Positions 1 to 5,195 of a DNA stretch of 5,195 nucleotides are shown here, one piece after another. The translations under genes and the position numbers were made by a program. The stretch is from NCBI GenBank assembly GCA_014382645.1, contig JACNJI010000450.1:1-5195 (forward strand), in the 5' to 3' direction. A model generated the notes under the pieces. The model was not told where the DNA came from and ran no database searches. It worked only from the letters and a program-made list of their open reading frames with translations. Each line of letters opens with the position of its first letter. Positions within the stretch are counted from its first letter, which is position 1. The DNA is from Verrucomicrobiota bacterium. GTDB lineage: Bacteria; Verrucomicrobiota; Verrucomicrobiia; Opitutales; Seribacteraceae.

Positions 1-665
1 TGTATCCAGAATAAATTCCATCCCTCAATGGACCAAGCGATTTCGCTCAGGCCAACCAAATTGAGCAACACAGTGACTGGAATTAATACCAGCGCGCCGG
101 AGAGCATCGAGATCACGGCTCTTGGGTAGGGCGGAATCGTGCTGAGCTTCGCAGTTGACGCTCGGCTGAACCAGGTCCATGTCACCACTGACACCATCGC
201 GAATGCCTCACCACCGCGCCATCCAAACTCTTGTTTCGCAGCCGAAAGCACAATTAAAGTGCCCCCGACCACAGCCATAGCGATTCCCATTGCTAGGCGA
301 GGACTGATCTTCTCCTCCTTTAGGGTGATACCCATGACAGCCGAGACCAATGGAAGCGTCGTAGCCAGCACGGCTGCATTAACAGGATTTGAGTACTTCA
401 CCCCAAGGGTCAGCATAACAGTCGACATCCCCACCCCGATGCCGCCAATCAGTACAGCCCTGCGCCAGGGCCACGTTCTCCACAGATAACGCTGCCCAAC
501 GAGATACGCCGCCAGTGCAAGCAATAGACCCGCGAGACCAATGCGTGCCATTGCCAGCGTATAGGGATCCCAAGTCGCTAACAGCAGATGCGTAACGGGA
601 AACCCCGTGGACCACAAAATGCCATAGGCAAGCCCGTAACTGTTCCCTTGAAGGCGACGAGTCAC
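1..665 (-). CDS. EamA/DMT-family transporter, N-terminal 221 codons, truncated by window edge
   Basis: This is an integral inner-membrane protein of the drug/metabolite transporter superfamily; members export amino acids, metabolites or drugs, and the substrate cannot be read here. Reading the minus strand from a GTG at 665-663 gives 221 codons with no stop before the left edge; complete members have about 290-300 residues. The first EamA repeat spans residues 10-140. It contains GLAYGILWSTGFPVTHLLLA (11-30), a second hydrophobic segment at 37-57, the Y-SNPVNAAVLATTLPLVSAV region (91-110), and the typical end-of-repeat pattern LKEEKISPRLAMGIAMAVVG (115-134) leading into GTLIVLSA. The second repeat starts at about residue 150 and is incomplete. 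The start is chosen because a TGA lies immediately upstream in frame and a GGAGG site sits 5 bases before the GTG. The gene is divergent from the plus-strand block, so a functional link is not implied. The family call is secure; the specific function is unknown. Confidence 0.9.
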   Translation of the reverse strand, partial: MTRRLQGNSYGLAYGILWSTGFPVTHLLLATWDPYTLAMARIGLAGLLLALAAYLVGQRYLWRTWPWRRAVLIGGIGVGMSTVMLTLGVKYSNPVNAAVLATTLPLVSAVMGITLKEEKISPRLAMGIAMAVVGGTLIVLSAAKQEFGWRGGEAFAMVSVVTWTWFSRASTAKLSTIPPYPRAVISMLSGALVLIPVTVLLNLVGLSEIAWSIEGWNLFWI

Positions 666-670
666 TCAAA

Positions 671-675
671 CCTCC
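671..675 (-). promoter_or_regulatory. Shine-Dalgarno site GGAGG of the EamA gene
   Basis: On the minus strand GGAGG is followed by a 5-base spacer and then GTG at 665-663. It decides the start, because the only in-frame codon before the GTG is a TGA stop. It also shows that the host uses ordinary Shine-Dalgarno sites at least sometimes, which matters when judging the sulfatase start. Confidence 0.75.
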
Positions 676-688
676 GTGAGGGCTTACT

Positions 689-717
689 TTGACAAGGTAA
701 AACTATTGTCCTATTCA
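689..717 (+). promoter_or_regulatory. Possible sigma70-type promoter toward the sulfatase
   Basis: A perfect TTGACA (-35) at 689-694 is followed by a 17-base spacer and TATTCA at 712-717, which matches TATAAT at only three of six positions and lacks the important final T. The orientation and position in the divergent gap suit transcription of the sulfatase block, giving a leader of about 70 bases to the candidate CTG at 795. The -10 is weak, so this is only a candidate. Confidence 0.25.
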
Positions 718-783
718 ATTGCAAGAAATAACACCCCTTAGACCTCTAACGATTAACCCGCATTGTCCACACTGGTGCTGCAC

Positions 784-788
784 GAGGG
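784..788 (+). promoter_or_regulatory. Candidate Shine-Dalgarno GAGGG before a CTG start of the sulfatase
   Basis: GAGGG lies 6 bases upstream of CTG at 795-797, in the frame of the sulfatase. The frame has no ATG, GTG or TTG between the stop at 747-749 and the ATG at 921, so this is the best-placed initiation signal that keeps the whole catalytic domain. CTG starts are rare, and the match could be chance. Confidence 0.35.
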
Positions 789-794
789 CAAATC

Positions 795-2204
795 CTGTTC
801 TCCGGGGACAAGCCGAACATCGTCTTTTTCCTTGCCGACGACGTCTCCCAGGATGATTTCGGGTGCTACGGGCATCCCGTAATCAAGACACCCAACGTCG
901 ACGCCCTAGCCAGTAAGGGCATGCGCTTCGACAACGCCTACCTGACCACCAGCAGCTGCAGCCCCACGCGCTGCAGCATCATCACCGGGCGCTACCCTCA
1001 CAATACGGGCGCTCCCGAGCTGCACGTCCGCCTGCCTGAATCCCAAGTGCGTTTCCCCGAGCTTTTGAGGAAGGCGGGGTACTACACCGTGCTTTCGGGC
1101 AAGAACCACATGTTTGGGCACAAAGACCGGGCCTTCGACCGGATCACGGGCGGTGGAGGACCGGGCAAGGAGAAGGATTGGGTCGATCACGTCAAGGACC
1201 GCCCCAAGGACAAACCCTTCTTCTTCTGGTTCGCGGCCTCGGATGCGCATCGCGGTTGGGGCATATCTGACGATGCCCCGAAATACGAGCCCAAGGACAT
1301 TGTAATTCCTCCCTACATGGTCGACACCGAGGAAACCCGTAAGGACCTCACCGGTTACTACCATGAGGTTAGCCGTTTCGATCATTTCATCGGACTGGTA
1401 ATCGCCGAGTTGAAAAAACAGGGCATCCTCGAAAACACCATGATCGTGGTCGCCGCGGACAACGGTCGCCCTTTCCCCCGTTGCAAGTCGCGCATGTACG
1501 ACAGCGGGATCAAGACACCTTGGGTCGTTTACTACCCGGACGTCATCAAGAAACCTTCGGTCACTCAAAGACTGGTCAGCGTGATCGACCTCAGTGCCAC
1601 CTGTCTGGAACTAGCCGGGGTCAAGCGGCCCGCCTTCGTTCAGGGACGCAGTTTTCTTCCTATTTTGAAAGACACGAAGGCCCAAGTGAGGGAAGTCGTC
1701 TTTGCCGAACACAACTGGCATGTCTACAAGAACCACGAGCGCATGGTTCGCTTTGGAAACTTTCTCTATATCCGTAACAATTTCCCCGACCAGCCTAATC
1801 TTTGCTACGAGTCGGATGATCATTACCCCGCCGGTGCTGAATTGTGGAAGGCTCATGCCGCGGGCAAGACTACCCGTAATCAATTTCAGGTGTTTGCCAA
1901 TCCCTGCCCGCCCGAGGAACTCTTTGAAGTCAGCGACGACCCACATCAACTGACTAACCTGGCTAATGCCCGCGAGTATGCGAAAAATCTCAAGCAAGCT
2001 CGCGCCCTGCTCGCCGACTGGACCAAGCAAACGGGGGATTCCATTCCCGCCAACCCGACTCCCCACCGGCACGACCCTCCCCGAATCGAGGACGGCAAGA
2101 TTATCCCTCAGGGGAAGGCAGGGAAAAGAAACCCTCACGCTGAGATGCCGGGAGCTTCCAACAATGCCATGAAGGTCAACCACCCCGGCCCGCTGAAGCT
2201 GTAG
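795..2204 (+). CDS. Formylglycine-dependent sulfatase, sulfamidase-like (start uncertain)
   Basis: Hydrolyses sulfate esters or N-sulfates, probably on a polysaccharide or glycosaminoglycan-like substrate. Numbered from CTG 795 (469 aa), the domain begins with KPNIVFFLADD (6-16), whose D15-D16 are the expected metal ligands. Signature 1, SSCSPTRCSIITGR, carries the formylglycine cysteine C55 in a C-x-P-x-R motif. A second signature, GYYTVLSGKNH, holds the conserved Lys near residue 103. FFFWFAASDAHRGW includes an active-site-type His (152). AADNGRPFPRCKSRMYDSGIK holds the second metal pair D222-N223 and a catalytic-type Lys. The C-terminal part has PPEELFEVSDDPHQLTNLA (nutrient: typical of sulfatases). 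The DNG-x-PFP and ASDAHR wording resembles the heparan N-sulfatase (sulfamidase) branch, so that subfamily is my inference. The first ATG (921, residue 43) would delete D15-D16, so the gene must begin upstream, where no standard start exists and no signal peptide is seen. It could be a CTG-initiated cytoplasmic enzyme or a gene with a damaged 5' end. No formylglycine-generating enzyme is in the window. Confidence 0.85.
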   Translation: MFSGDKPNIVFFLADDVSQDDFGCYGHPVIKTPNVDALASKGMRFDNAYLTTSSCSPTRCSIITGRYPHNTGAPELHVRLPESQVRFPELLRKAGYYTVLSGKNHMFGHKDRAFDRITGGGGPGKEKDWVDHVKDRPKDKPFFFWFAASDAHRGWGISDDAPKYEPKDIVIPPYMVDTEETRKDLTGYYHEVSRFDHFIGLVIAELKKQGILENTMIVVAADNGRPFPRCKSRMYDSGIKTPWVVYYPDVIKKPSVTQRLVSVIDLSATCLELAGVKRPAFVQGRSFLPILKDTKAQVREVVFAEHNWHVYKNHERMVRFGNFLYIRNNFPDQPNLCYESDDHYPAGAELWKAHAAGKTTRNQFQVFANPCPPEELFEVSDDPHQLTNLANAREYAKNLKQARALLADWTKQTGDSIPANPTPHRHDPPRIEDGKIIPQGKAGKRNPHAEMPGASNNAMKVNHPGPLKL

Positions 2205-2214
2205 CAAAGTCACA

Positions 2215-2478
2215 ATGACAAAACTGGATCCACTCTCCATCGCCTTGCTCCTTGCCTTGGTCAAGAACCCGAACTCTTTCTCCAAATGGGGCGGCGCCAA
2301 AAAGTGCTGAGGCTTTCATCCAGACTACGCGCTTGTGCGGAAGACCGACGACGAGGTCGTCGAGGTGCATCTTTTTTTCTCCAACCACGAGATCAAGGTA
2401 TTCAAGGGGCAATCCGAGGTGTACTGCGAAATAGAAAAGGACGCCCACGAAGGGCTCAGGAAATGGACTCGCATTTAG
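2215..2478 (+). pseudogene. Small unrecognised protein frame interrupted by one in-frame TGA
   Basis: From ATG 2215, 10 bases after the sulfatase stop, the frame reads MTKLDPLSIALLLALVKNPN and continues through WGGAKKC to a TGA at 2308-2310 (codon 32). The same frame then stays open for 55 codons, GFHPDYALVRKTDDEVVEVH onward through FFSNHEIKVFKGQSEVYCEI and GLRKWTRI, to a TAG at 2476-2478. The part after the TGA has a natural protein composition (alternating charged and hydrophobic residues, amphipathic end). The other two forward frames there are Arg/Ser-rich, as shadow frames usually are. I therefore read one 87-codon gene with an internal stop rather than two genes. No Shine-Dalgarno precedes the ATG, so any translation would depend on the sulfatase. 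A start at GTG 2335 would give a shorter 47-aa product without a ribosome site. I do not recognise the family with confidence. A nonsense mutation, a base-call error or a recoded TGA are all possible. Confidence 0.5.
2346..2362 (+). repeat. Perfect 7-bp inverted repeat, 3-base loop
   Basis: CGACGAC (2346-2352), loop GAG, GTCGTCG (2356-2362) can form a strong hairpin in the transcript. It lies inside the frame after the internal TGA, where it encodes Asp-Asp-Glu-Val-Val, so it may be a by-product of codon choice. The loop begins 42 bases after the TGA, farther than the roughly 16-37 bases generally given for bacterial selenocysteine insertion elements. No U-tract follows, so it is not a classic terminator. 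Confidence 0.4.
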
Positions 2479-2520
2479 CGAATTGAAGAGGATGAAGGGA
2501 AATCACATCAATACCTTATT

Positions 2521-2535
2521 CTGAAATCTTTTCAG
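2521..2535 (+). promoter_or_regulatory. Palindrome CTGAAA-N3-TTTCAG upstream of the Dabb gene
   Basis: CTGAAA (2521-2526) and TTTCAG (2530-2535) are perfect inverted repeats with a TCT centre, 53 bases before the Dabb start and in non-coding DNA. The size and position fit an operator half-site pair or a small hairpin. No T-run follows, so a terminator is unlikely. No regulator is encoded in the window. Confidence 0.3.
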
Positions 2536-2571
2536 GGCATTAGTTAGTTATCGATTTCAAGAGCTAGTGTG

Positions 2572-2590
2572 ATAACCATCATATAACCAT
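2572..2590 (+). repeat. Short direct repeat ATAACCAT at the Dabb start
   Basis: ATAACCAT occurs at 2572-2579 and again at 2583-2590, one helical turn (11 bases) apart; the second copy runs into the ATG of the Dabb gene. No Shine-Dalgarno sequence is visible here, so initiation is either leaderless-like or uses another signal. The repeat is short enough to be chance. Confidence 0.3.
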
Positions 2591-2879
2591 GCAACACACT
2601 GTGACCTTCCGTCTCAAACACCCTTCGGGTTCTCCCGCAGAGGCTAACTTTCTATCATCCGCCGAGGGACTGGCCGCCATCCCCGGGGTGAAGGACTTTC
2701 GGATCCGCCGTCAGGTCAGTCCAAAGAATTCCCATGCCTTCGGTATATCGATGCATTTCGACAGCGACGAAGACTTTCAGTCATACTGCAAGCATCCGCT
2801 CCATGACGCGTTTGTCCAGGAACACTGGATACCGGAGGTCAGGGATTTTAAAGAGGCCGATTTTGAAGTCATTTCATGA
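2589..2879 (+). CDS. Dabb (stress-responsive alpha/beta-barrel) domain protein
   Basis: A 96-residue single-domain protein of the Dabb type, a dimeric ferredoxin-like alpha/beta barrel. Family members have varied or unknown roles, and no enzymatic function can be assigned here. Visible hallmarks are the opening strand HTVTFRLKHPSGS (3-15), the helix ending in IPGVKDFRIRRQVSPKN (31-47), the strand FGISMHFDSDEDFQSY (51-66), the conserved KHPLHDAFVQEHWIPEV (68-84), and the closing strand DFKEADFEVIS. The length is full for the family. There is no signal peptide, so it is presumably cytoplasmic. ATG 2589 is the first start and fits the family N-terminus exactly, although no ribosome site is evident. 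Its stop TGA overlaps the ATG of the following heme protein (ATGA), which implies an operon and translational coupling. It follows 110 non-coding bases, so it may begin its own transcription unit. Confidence 0.9.
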   Translation: MQHTVTFRLKHPSGSPAEANFLSSAEGLAAIPGVKDFRIRRQVSPKNSHAFGISMHFDSDEDFQSYCKHPLHDAFVQEHWIPEVRDFKEADFEVIS

Positions 2880-5195
2880 AGTATTTTCTTTCATCTTTGT
2901 CTCTGGCTACCTGCCTCGTCTTGCAGACCTTGCTCCTTTTTCCCTCCGATCCGGTTCACGGCGTCGAGAAGGTCAAGTTCTCCCCGCACACCTTTACGCT
3001 TCCGGATGGTTTTGCCTTGAAGCAAGTGGCCGCGCCTCCCTTGGTGAAGCGTCCCATCCACATGTATTTCGACCTGGATGGATCGCTCTACGTCACGGAT
3101 AGCTCGGGGAACACGGACCCGGCCCCGAAACAACTCAAGAACCCGAGGCATCGTGTTTTGCGTTTGGTCGACCGGGACGGCGATGGTGTGTTCGACGACT
3201 CGACCGTCTTCGCCGACCGCTTGCCTTTTCCGGAAGGCATCCTCGTCCATGAAGGCTCCGTCTACGTGGGAGCTCCCCCCCACATTTGGAAACTACGCGA
3301 TACCGATGGCGATCATGTTGCGGATGAGCGAACCGTCTGGTTCGACGGTGGGTCCATTGAAGGCTGTGGAAATGATCTTCACGGGCCTTATCTAGGCCCT
3401 GACGGTTTTTTTTACTGGTGCAAGGGAGCCTTTGCACCGCAGAGTCACGTGCTTGGGAATGGGAGGACTTTTAACTCGAGGGCCGCTCATATTTATCGCG
3501 CCAGACCCGATGGCAGCCAACTGGAAGTTGTTATCACCGGAGGGATGAACAACCCCGTCGGACTCACCTTCAGTGGATCAGGGGAACGTTTTCTCAGTGG
3601 TACCTTCTTTGATCTTTCCGGGCCAGGAAAACGCGATGGGATTCTTCATGCCGTCTACGGGGGAACGTATGGCAAGCGGAATGATCGCGTTCTTTCCCCG
3701 CACCCGAATTCGGGACGCTTGTTGCCCGTTCTTTCTCAAATGGGGCCCTCGGCTTCCTCGGGAATCGTGATGCCCAAAAGTAATGCGCTTGGAATGATGG
3801 GCGATTTGCTCTGTGCGGATTTCAACCTGCGACGTCTCTCCAGACACCGGCTGTCCCGAACAGGATCGACCTATTCCGCCGAGATGAGCGCCTTCCTTGA
3901 AAGTGACCAAAGCGACTTCCACCCTACCGACGTGATCGAAGATGCGGATGGCAGTCTTTTGGTGGCGGATACCGGAAGCTGGTACATGATCTGTTGTCCG
4001 ACCTCCAAGGTCGCCAAGCCCGATGTCCTTGGATCAATCTATCGGGTTCAAAGGAAGAATGCCCCTTCTCCCAAAGATCCCCGCGGCTTGGAACTTGATT
4101 GGACGAAGCCCCAAGTCGATTGGCTGTCCGATGAGCGACCTGCCGTGGTCAAGCGGGCCATCGAGACTCTTGCCAAGGTGAGCAACATCGATCAATTGAT
4201 TGGAGCCAAGGCCCGTATTCCTGCTCTCTGGACGCTTCACGGAATTTCAGGAAAGGATGCCCGCGCTGCAGTTCGTAATTTTCTCAGGGACGAAAAAGTC
4301 GATGCCCAGATGGCTGCGGTTCATAGTGCGGGGCTTTGGCGTGATCCGGAGGCGGTGATGCCGCTGGTCGAGCTCCTTGCCTCCGATGATGCTTCGCTGC
4401 GACGATTGGCTGCCATGGCCTTGGGCAGGATAGGGGACCGTCGGGCGGTGAAACCTTTGCTCGCTGCAGGCTTGGTCAAAACAGATCCTTTTCTGAAGCA
4501 TGCCATCACCTATGCCCTGTATGAGATCGGGGATGAGAAAGGTCTTCCCGCCGATCATCCCATGATCAAGCAGGTTGGGCTCATGCACAAGATCGACAAG
4601 CGTAGCCCGTCGAAGTACGTCATGCCCGAGATCCAATTGGCTGATGCCGTGAAACCGGATCCGGACAAGGAGGCCCGCCAAGGCAACCGCCTCGATCAGC
4701 TTGCCGGGTTTTTGCCCAAGGGAAATCCCGTTCGCGGGGAGAAACTCTTTCACGACGCGACCAAGTCCTTGTGCATCACCTGCCACGTCAAAGGGGACAA
4801 GGGAGTGGATTTTGGACCGGACCTTACCAGGATCGGGGCCATTCGCAGTGAACGTGACTTGCTCGAGGCAATTGTGTACCCCAGTTCCACTATCGCTCGC
4901 TACTACGAGCTCTTGATCGTGCAGAAAAAACAAGGCGAAGCGGCGGGTTTGCTGCGTCGGGACTCCGTCGACGAAATCGTCCTCGGTCCGGCTCCGGGAG
5001 TGGAGCAATCCATCCCCATGAAAGAAATCAATGGAGCCAAGTATTCCAACGTTTCCCTGATGCCCGAGGTTTTTGACAACCTCTTGAAACCCGAGCAAAT
5101 AGCCGACCTAGTGGCCTATCTTAAAGAGGCGAAGGGGCCGGTTGCGTCATTCCCTACCGAGGATATTCCCTCCCATCATGCGATCAACCTGCCTG
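2876..5195 (+). CDS. PVC-type secreted dehydrogenase-like protein with HEAT repeats and CxxCH heme domain, open at right edge
   Basis: This is a large exported c-type cytochrome of the kind known from Pirellula and Verrucomicrobium, thought to act as a periplasmic or membrane-associated dehydrogenase; the substrate is unknown. The frame is open for 773 codons to the window end. A signal peptide covers residues 1-30 (MKYFLSSLSLATCLVLQTLL, then a likely cut near VHGVE). A beta-propeller-like N-terminal domain follows (about 35-395), with Asp/Gly-rich loops DRDGDGVFDD (99-108) and RDTDGDHVADE (141-151) that resemble calcium sites. The family-typical DTGSWYMICCPTSK-KPDVLGSIYRV closes it (365-391). 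HEAT/PBS-lyase-like helical repeats lie at about 420-560, for example LRRLAAMALGRIGDRRAVKP. The heme domain (about 612-752) has C633-I-T-C636-H637, with Met729 in SLMPEVFDNLL as a candidate distal ligand, and LKPEQIADLVAYLKE. The start overlaps the Dabb stop, with only a weak GAAG site, so expression is probably coupled. The C-terminus lies outside the window. Confidence 0.92.
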   Translation, partial: MKYFLSSLSLATCLVLQTLLLFPSDPVHGVEKVKFSPHTFTLPDGFALKQVAAPPLVKRPIHMYFDLDGSLYVTDSSGNTDPAPKQLKNPRHRVLRLVDRDGDGVFDDSTVFADRLPFPEGILVHEGSVYVGAPPHIWKLRDTDGDHVADERTVWFDGGSIEGCGNDLHGPYLGPDGFFYWCKGAFAPQSHVLGNGRTFNSRAAHIYRARPDGSQLEVVITGGMNNPVGLTFSGSGERFLSGTFFDLSGPGKRDGILHAVYGGTYGKRNDRVLSPHPNSGRLLPVLSQMGPSASSGIVMPKSNALGMMGDLLCADFNLRRLSRHRLSRTGSTYSAEMSAFLESDQSDFHPTDVIEDADGSLLVADTGSWYMICCPTSKVAKPDVLGSIYRVQRKNAPSPKDPRGLELDWTKPQVDWLSDERPAVVKRAIETLAKVSNIDQLIGAKARIPALWTLHGISGKDARAAVRNFLRDEKVDAQMAAVHSAGLWRDPEAVMPLVELLASDDASLRRLAAMALGRIGDRRAVKPLLAAGLVKTDPFLKHAITYALYEIGDEKGLPADHPMIKQVGLMHKIDKRSPSKYVMPEIQLADAVKPDPDKEARQGNRLDQLAGFLPKGNPVRGEKLFHDATKSLCITCHVKGDKGVDFGPDLTRIGAIRSERDLLEAIVYPSSTIARYYELLIVQKKQGEAAGLLRRDSVDEIVLGPAPGVEQSIPMKEINGAKYSNVSLMPEVFDNLLKPEQIADLVAYLKEAKGPVASFPTEDIPSHHAINLP

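Noticed and set aside
139..489. 116-codon plus-strand frame
   Set aside because: It is antisense to EamA, rich in Pro/Thr/Ile, with no domain pattern.
379..669. 96-codon minus-strand frame from a TTG
   Set aside because: It overlaps the EamA gene in another frame. The EamA frame has transmembrane segments and the better-spaced ribosome site; this frame does not.
906..1568. 220-codon minus-strand open frame
   Set aside because: It lies antisense to the sulfatase active-site region, whose motifs are unmistakable, and its product has no recognisable domain; it is a shadow of high-GC coding DNA.
1611..2300. 229-codon minus-strand open frame
   Set aside because: It is antisense to the sulfatase C-terminal half and shows no family features or credible ribosome site.
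2346..2362. Hairpin as an intrinsic terminator
   Set aside because: No T-tract follows and the stem lies within a protein-like frame.
2286..2486. 66-codon plus-strand frame (Arg-rich)
   Set aside because: It overlaps the 2215-2478 frame; its Arg-heavy composition is typical of an off-frame reading, while the other frame looks protein-like.
3406..3413. Run of eight T bases in the heme-protein gene, a possible frameshift site
   Set aside because: The frame through it reads PDGFFYWCKG and remains family-like on both sides, so no shift is needed.
4247..5098. 283-codon minus-strand open frame
   Set aside because: It is antisense to the HEAT and heme domains of the dehydrogenase; the plus-strand frame has a CxxCH motif and continuous family-like sequence.

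Overview
The window looks like a piece of a PVC-group bacterium, most likely Verrucomicrobiota, with Planctomycetota or a relative also possible. The main evidence is a long open gene at the right edge with the layout described for the Pirellula/Verrucomicrobium-type 'membrane-bound dehydrogenase plus CxxCH heme domain' proteins. A formylglycine-type sulfatase lies nearby, and such enzymes are greatly expanded in these bacteria. No rRNA, tRNA, CRISPR array or insertion sequence was seen.

Layout. Positions 1-665 (minus strand) hold the N-terminal 221 codons of an EamA/DMT-family membrane transporter. It starts at a GTG behind a clean GGAGG site and runs off the left edge. A gap of about 130 bases separates it from a divergent plus-strand block. 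The block opens with a sulfatase (about 795-2204) of the sulfamidase-like type. Its homology clearly extends upstream of its first ATG (921), but no ATG, GTG or TTG start exists in that frame. Next, at 2215-2478, is a small unrecognised reading frame interrupted by one in-frame TGA directly after a cysteine codon. After 110 non-coding bases with a small palindrome and a short direct repeat comes a 96-aa Dabb-domain protein (2589-2879). It overlaps by four bases (ATGA) the secreted c-type cytochrome/dehydrogenase, which is open through the right edge (2876-5195).

How the genes may work together. The Dabb protein and the heme protein are almost certainly co-translated. A plausible reading is a periplasmic polysaccharide or sugar degradation locus, in which a sulfatase desulfates a substrate and a heme-containing PVC dehydrogenase handles oxidation. 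This is inference from family context, and no substrate can be read from the sequence. The sulfatase has no recognisable signal peptide, and the next frame carries a stop codon. Either the left half of the block is decaying or contains sequence errors, or it uses unusual decoding (a CTG start and a recoded TGA). That is the main question the window raises. I did not find clear evidence of a new multi-gene system.
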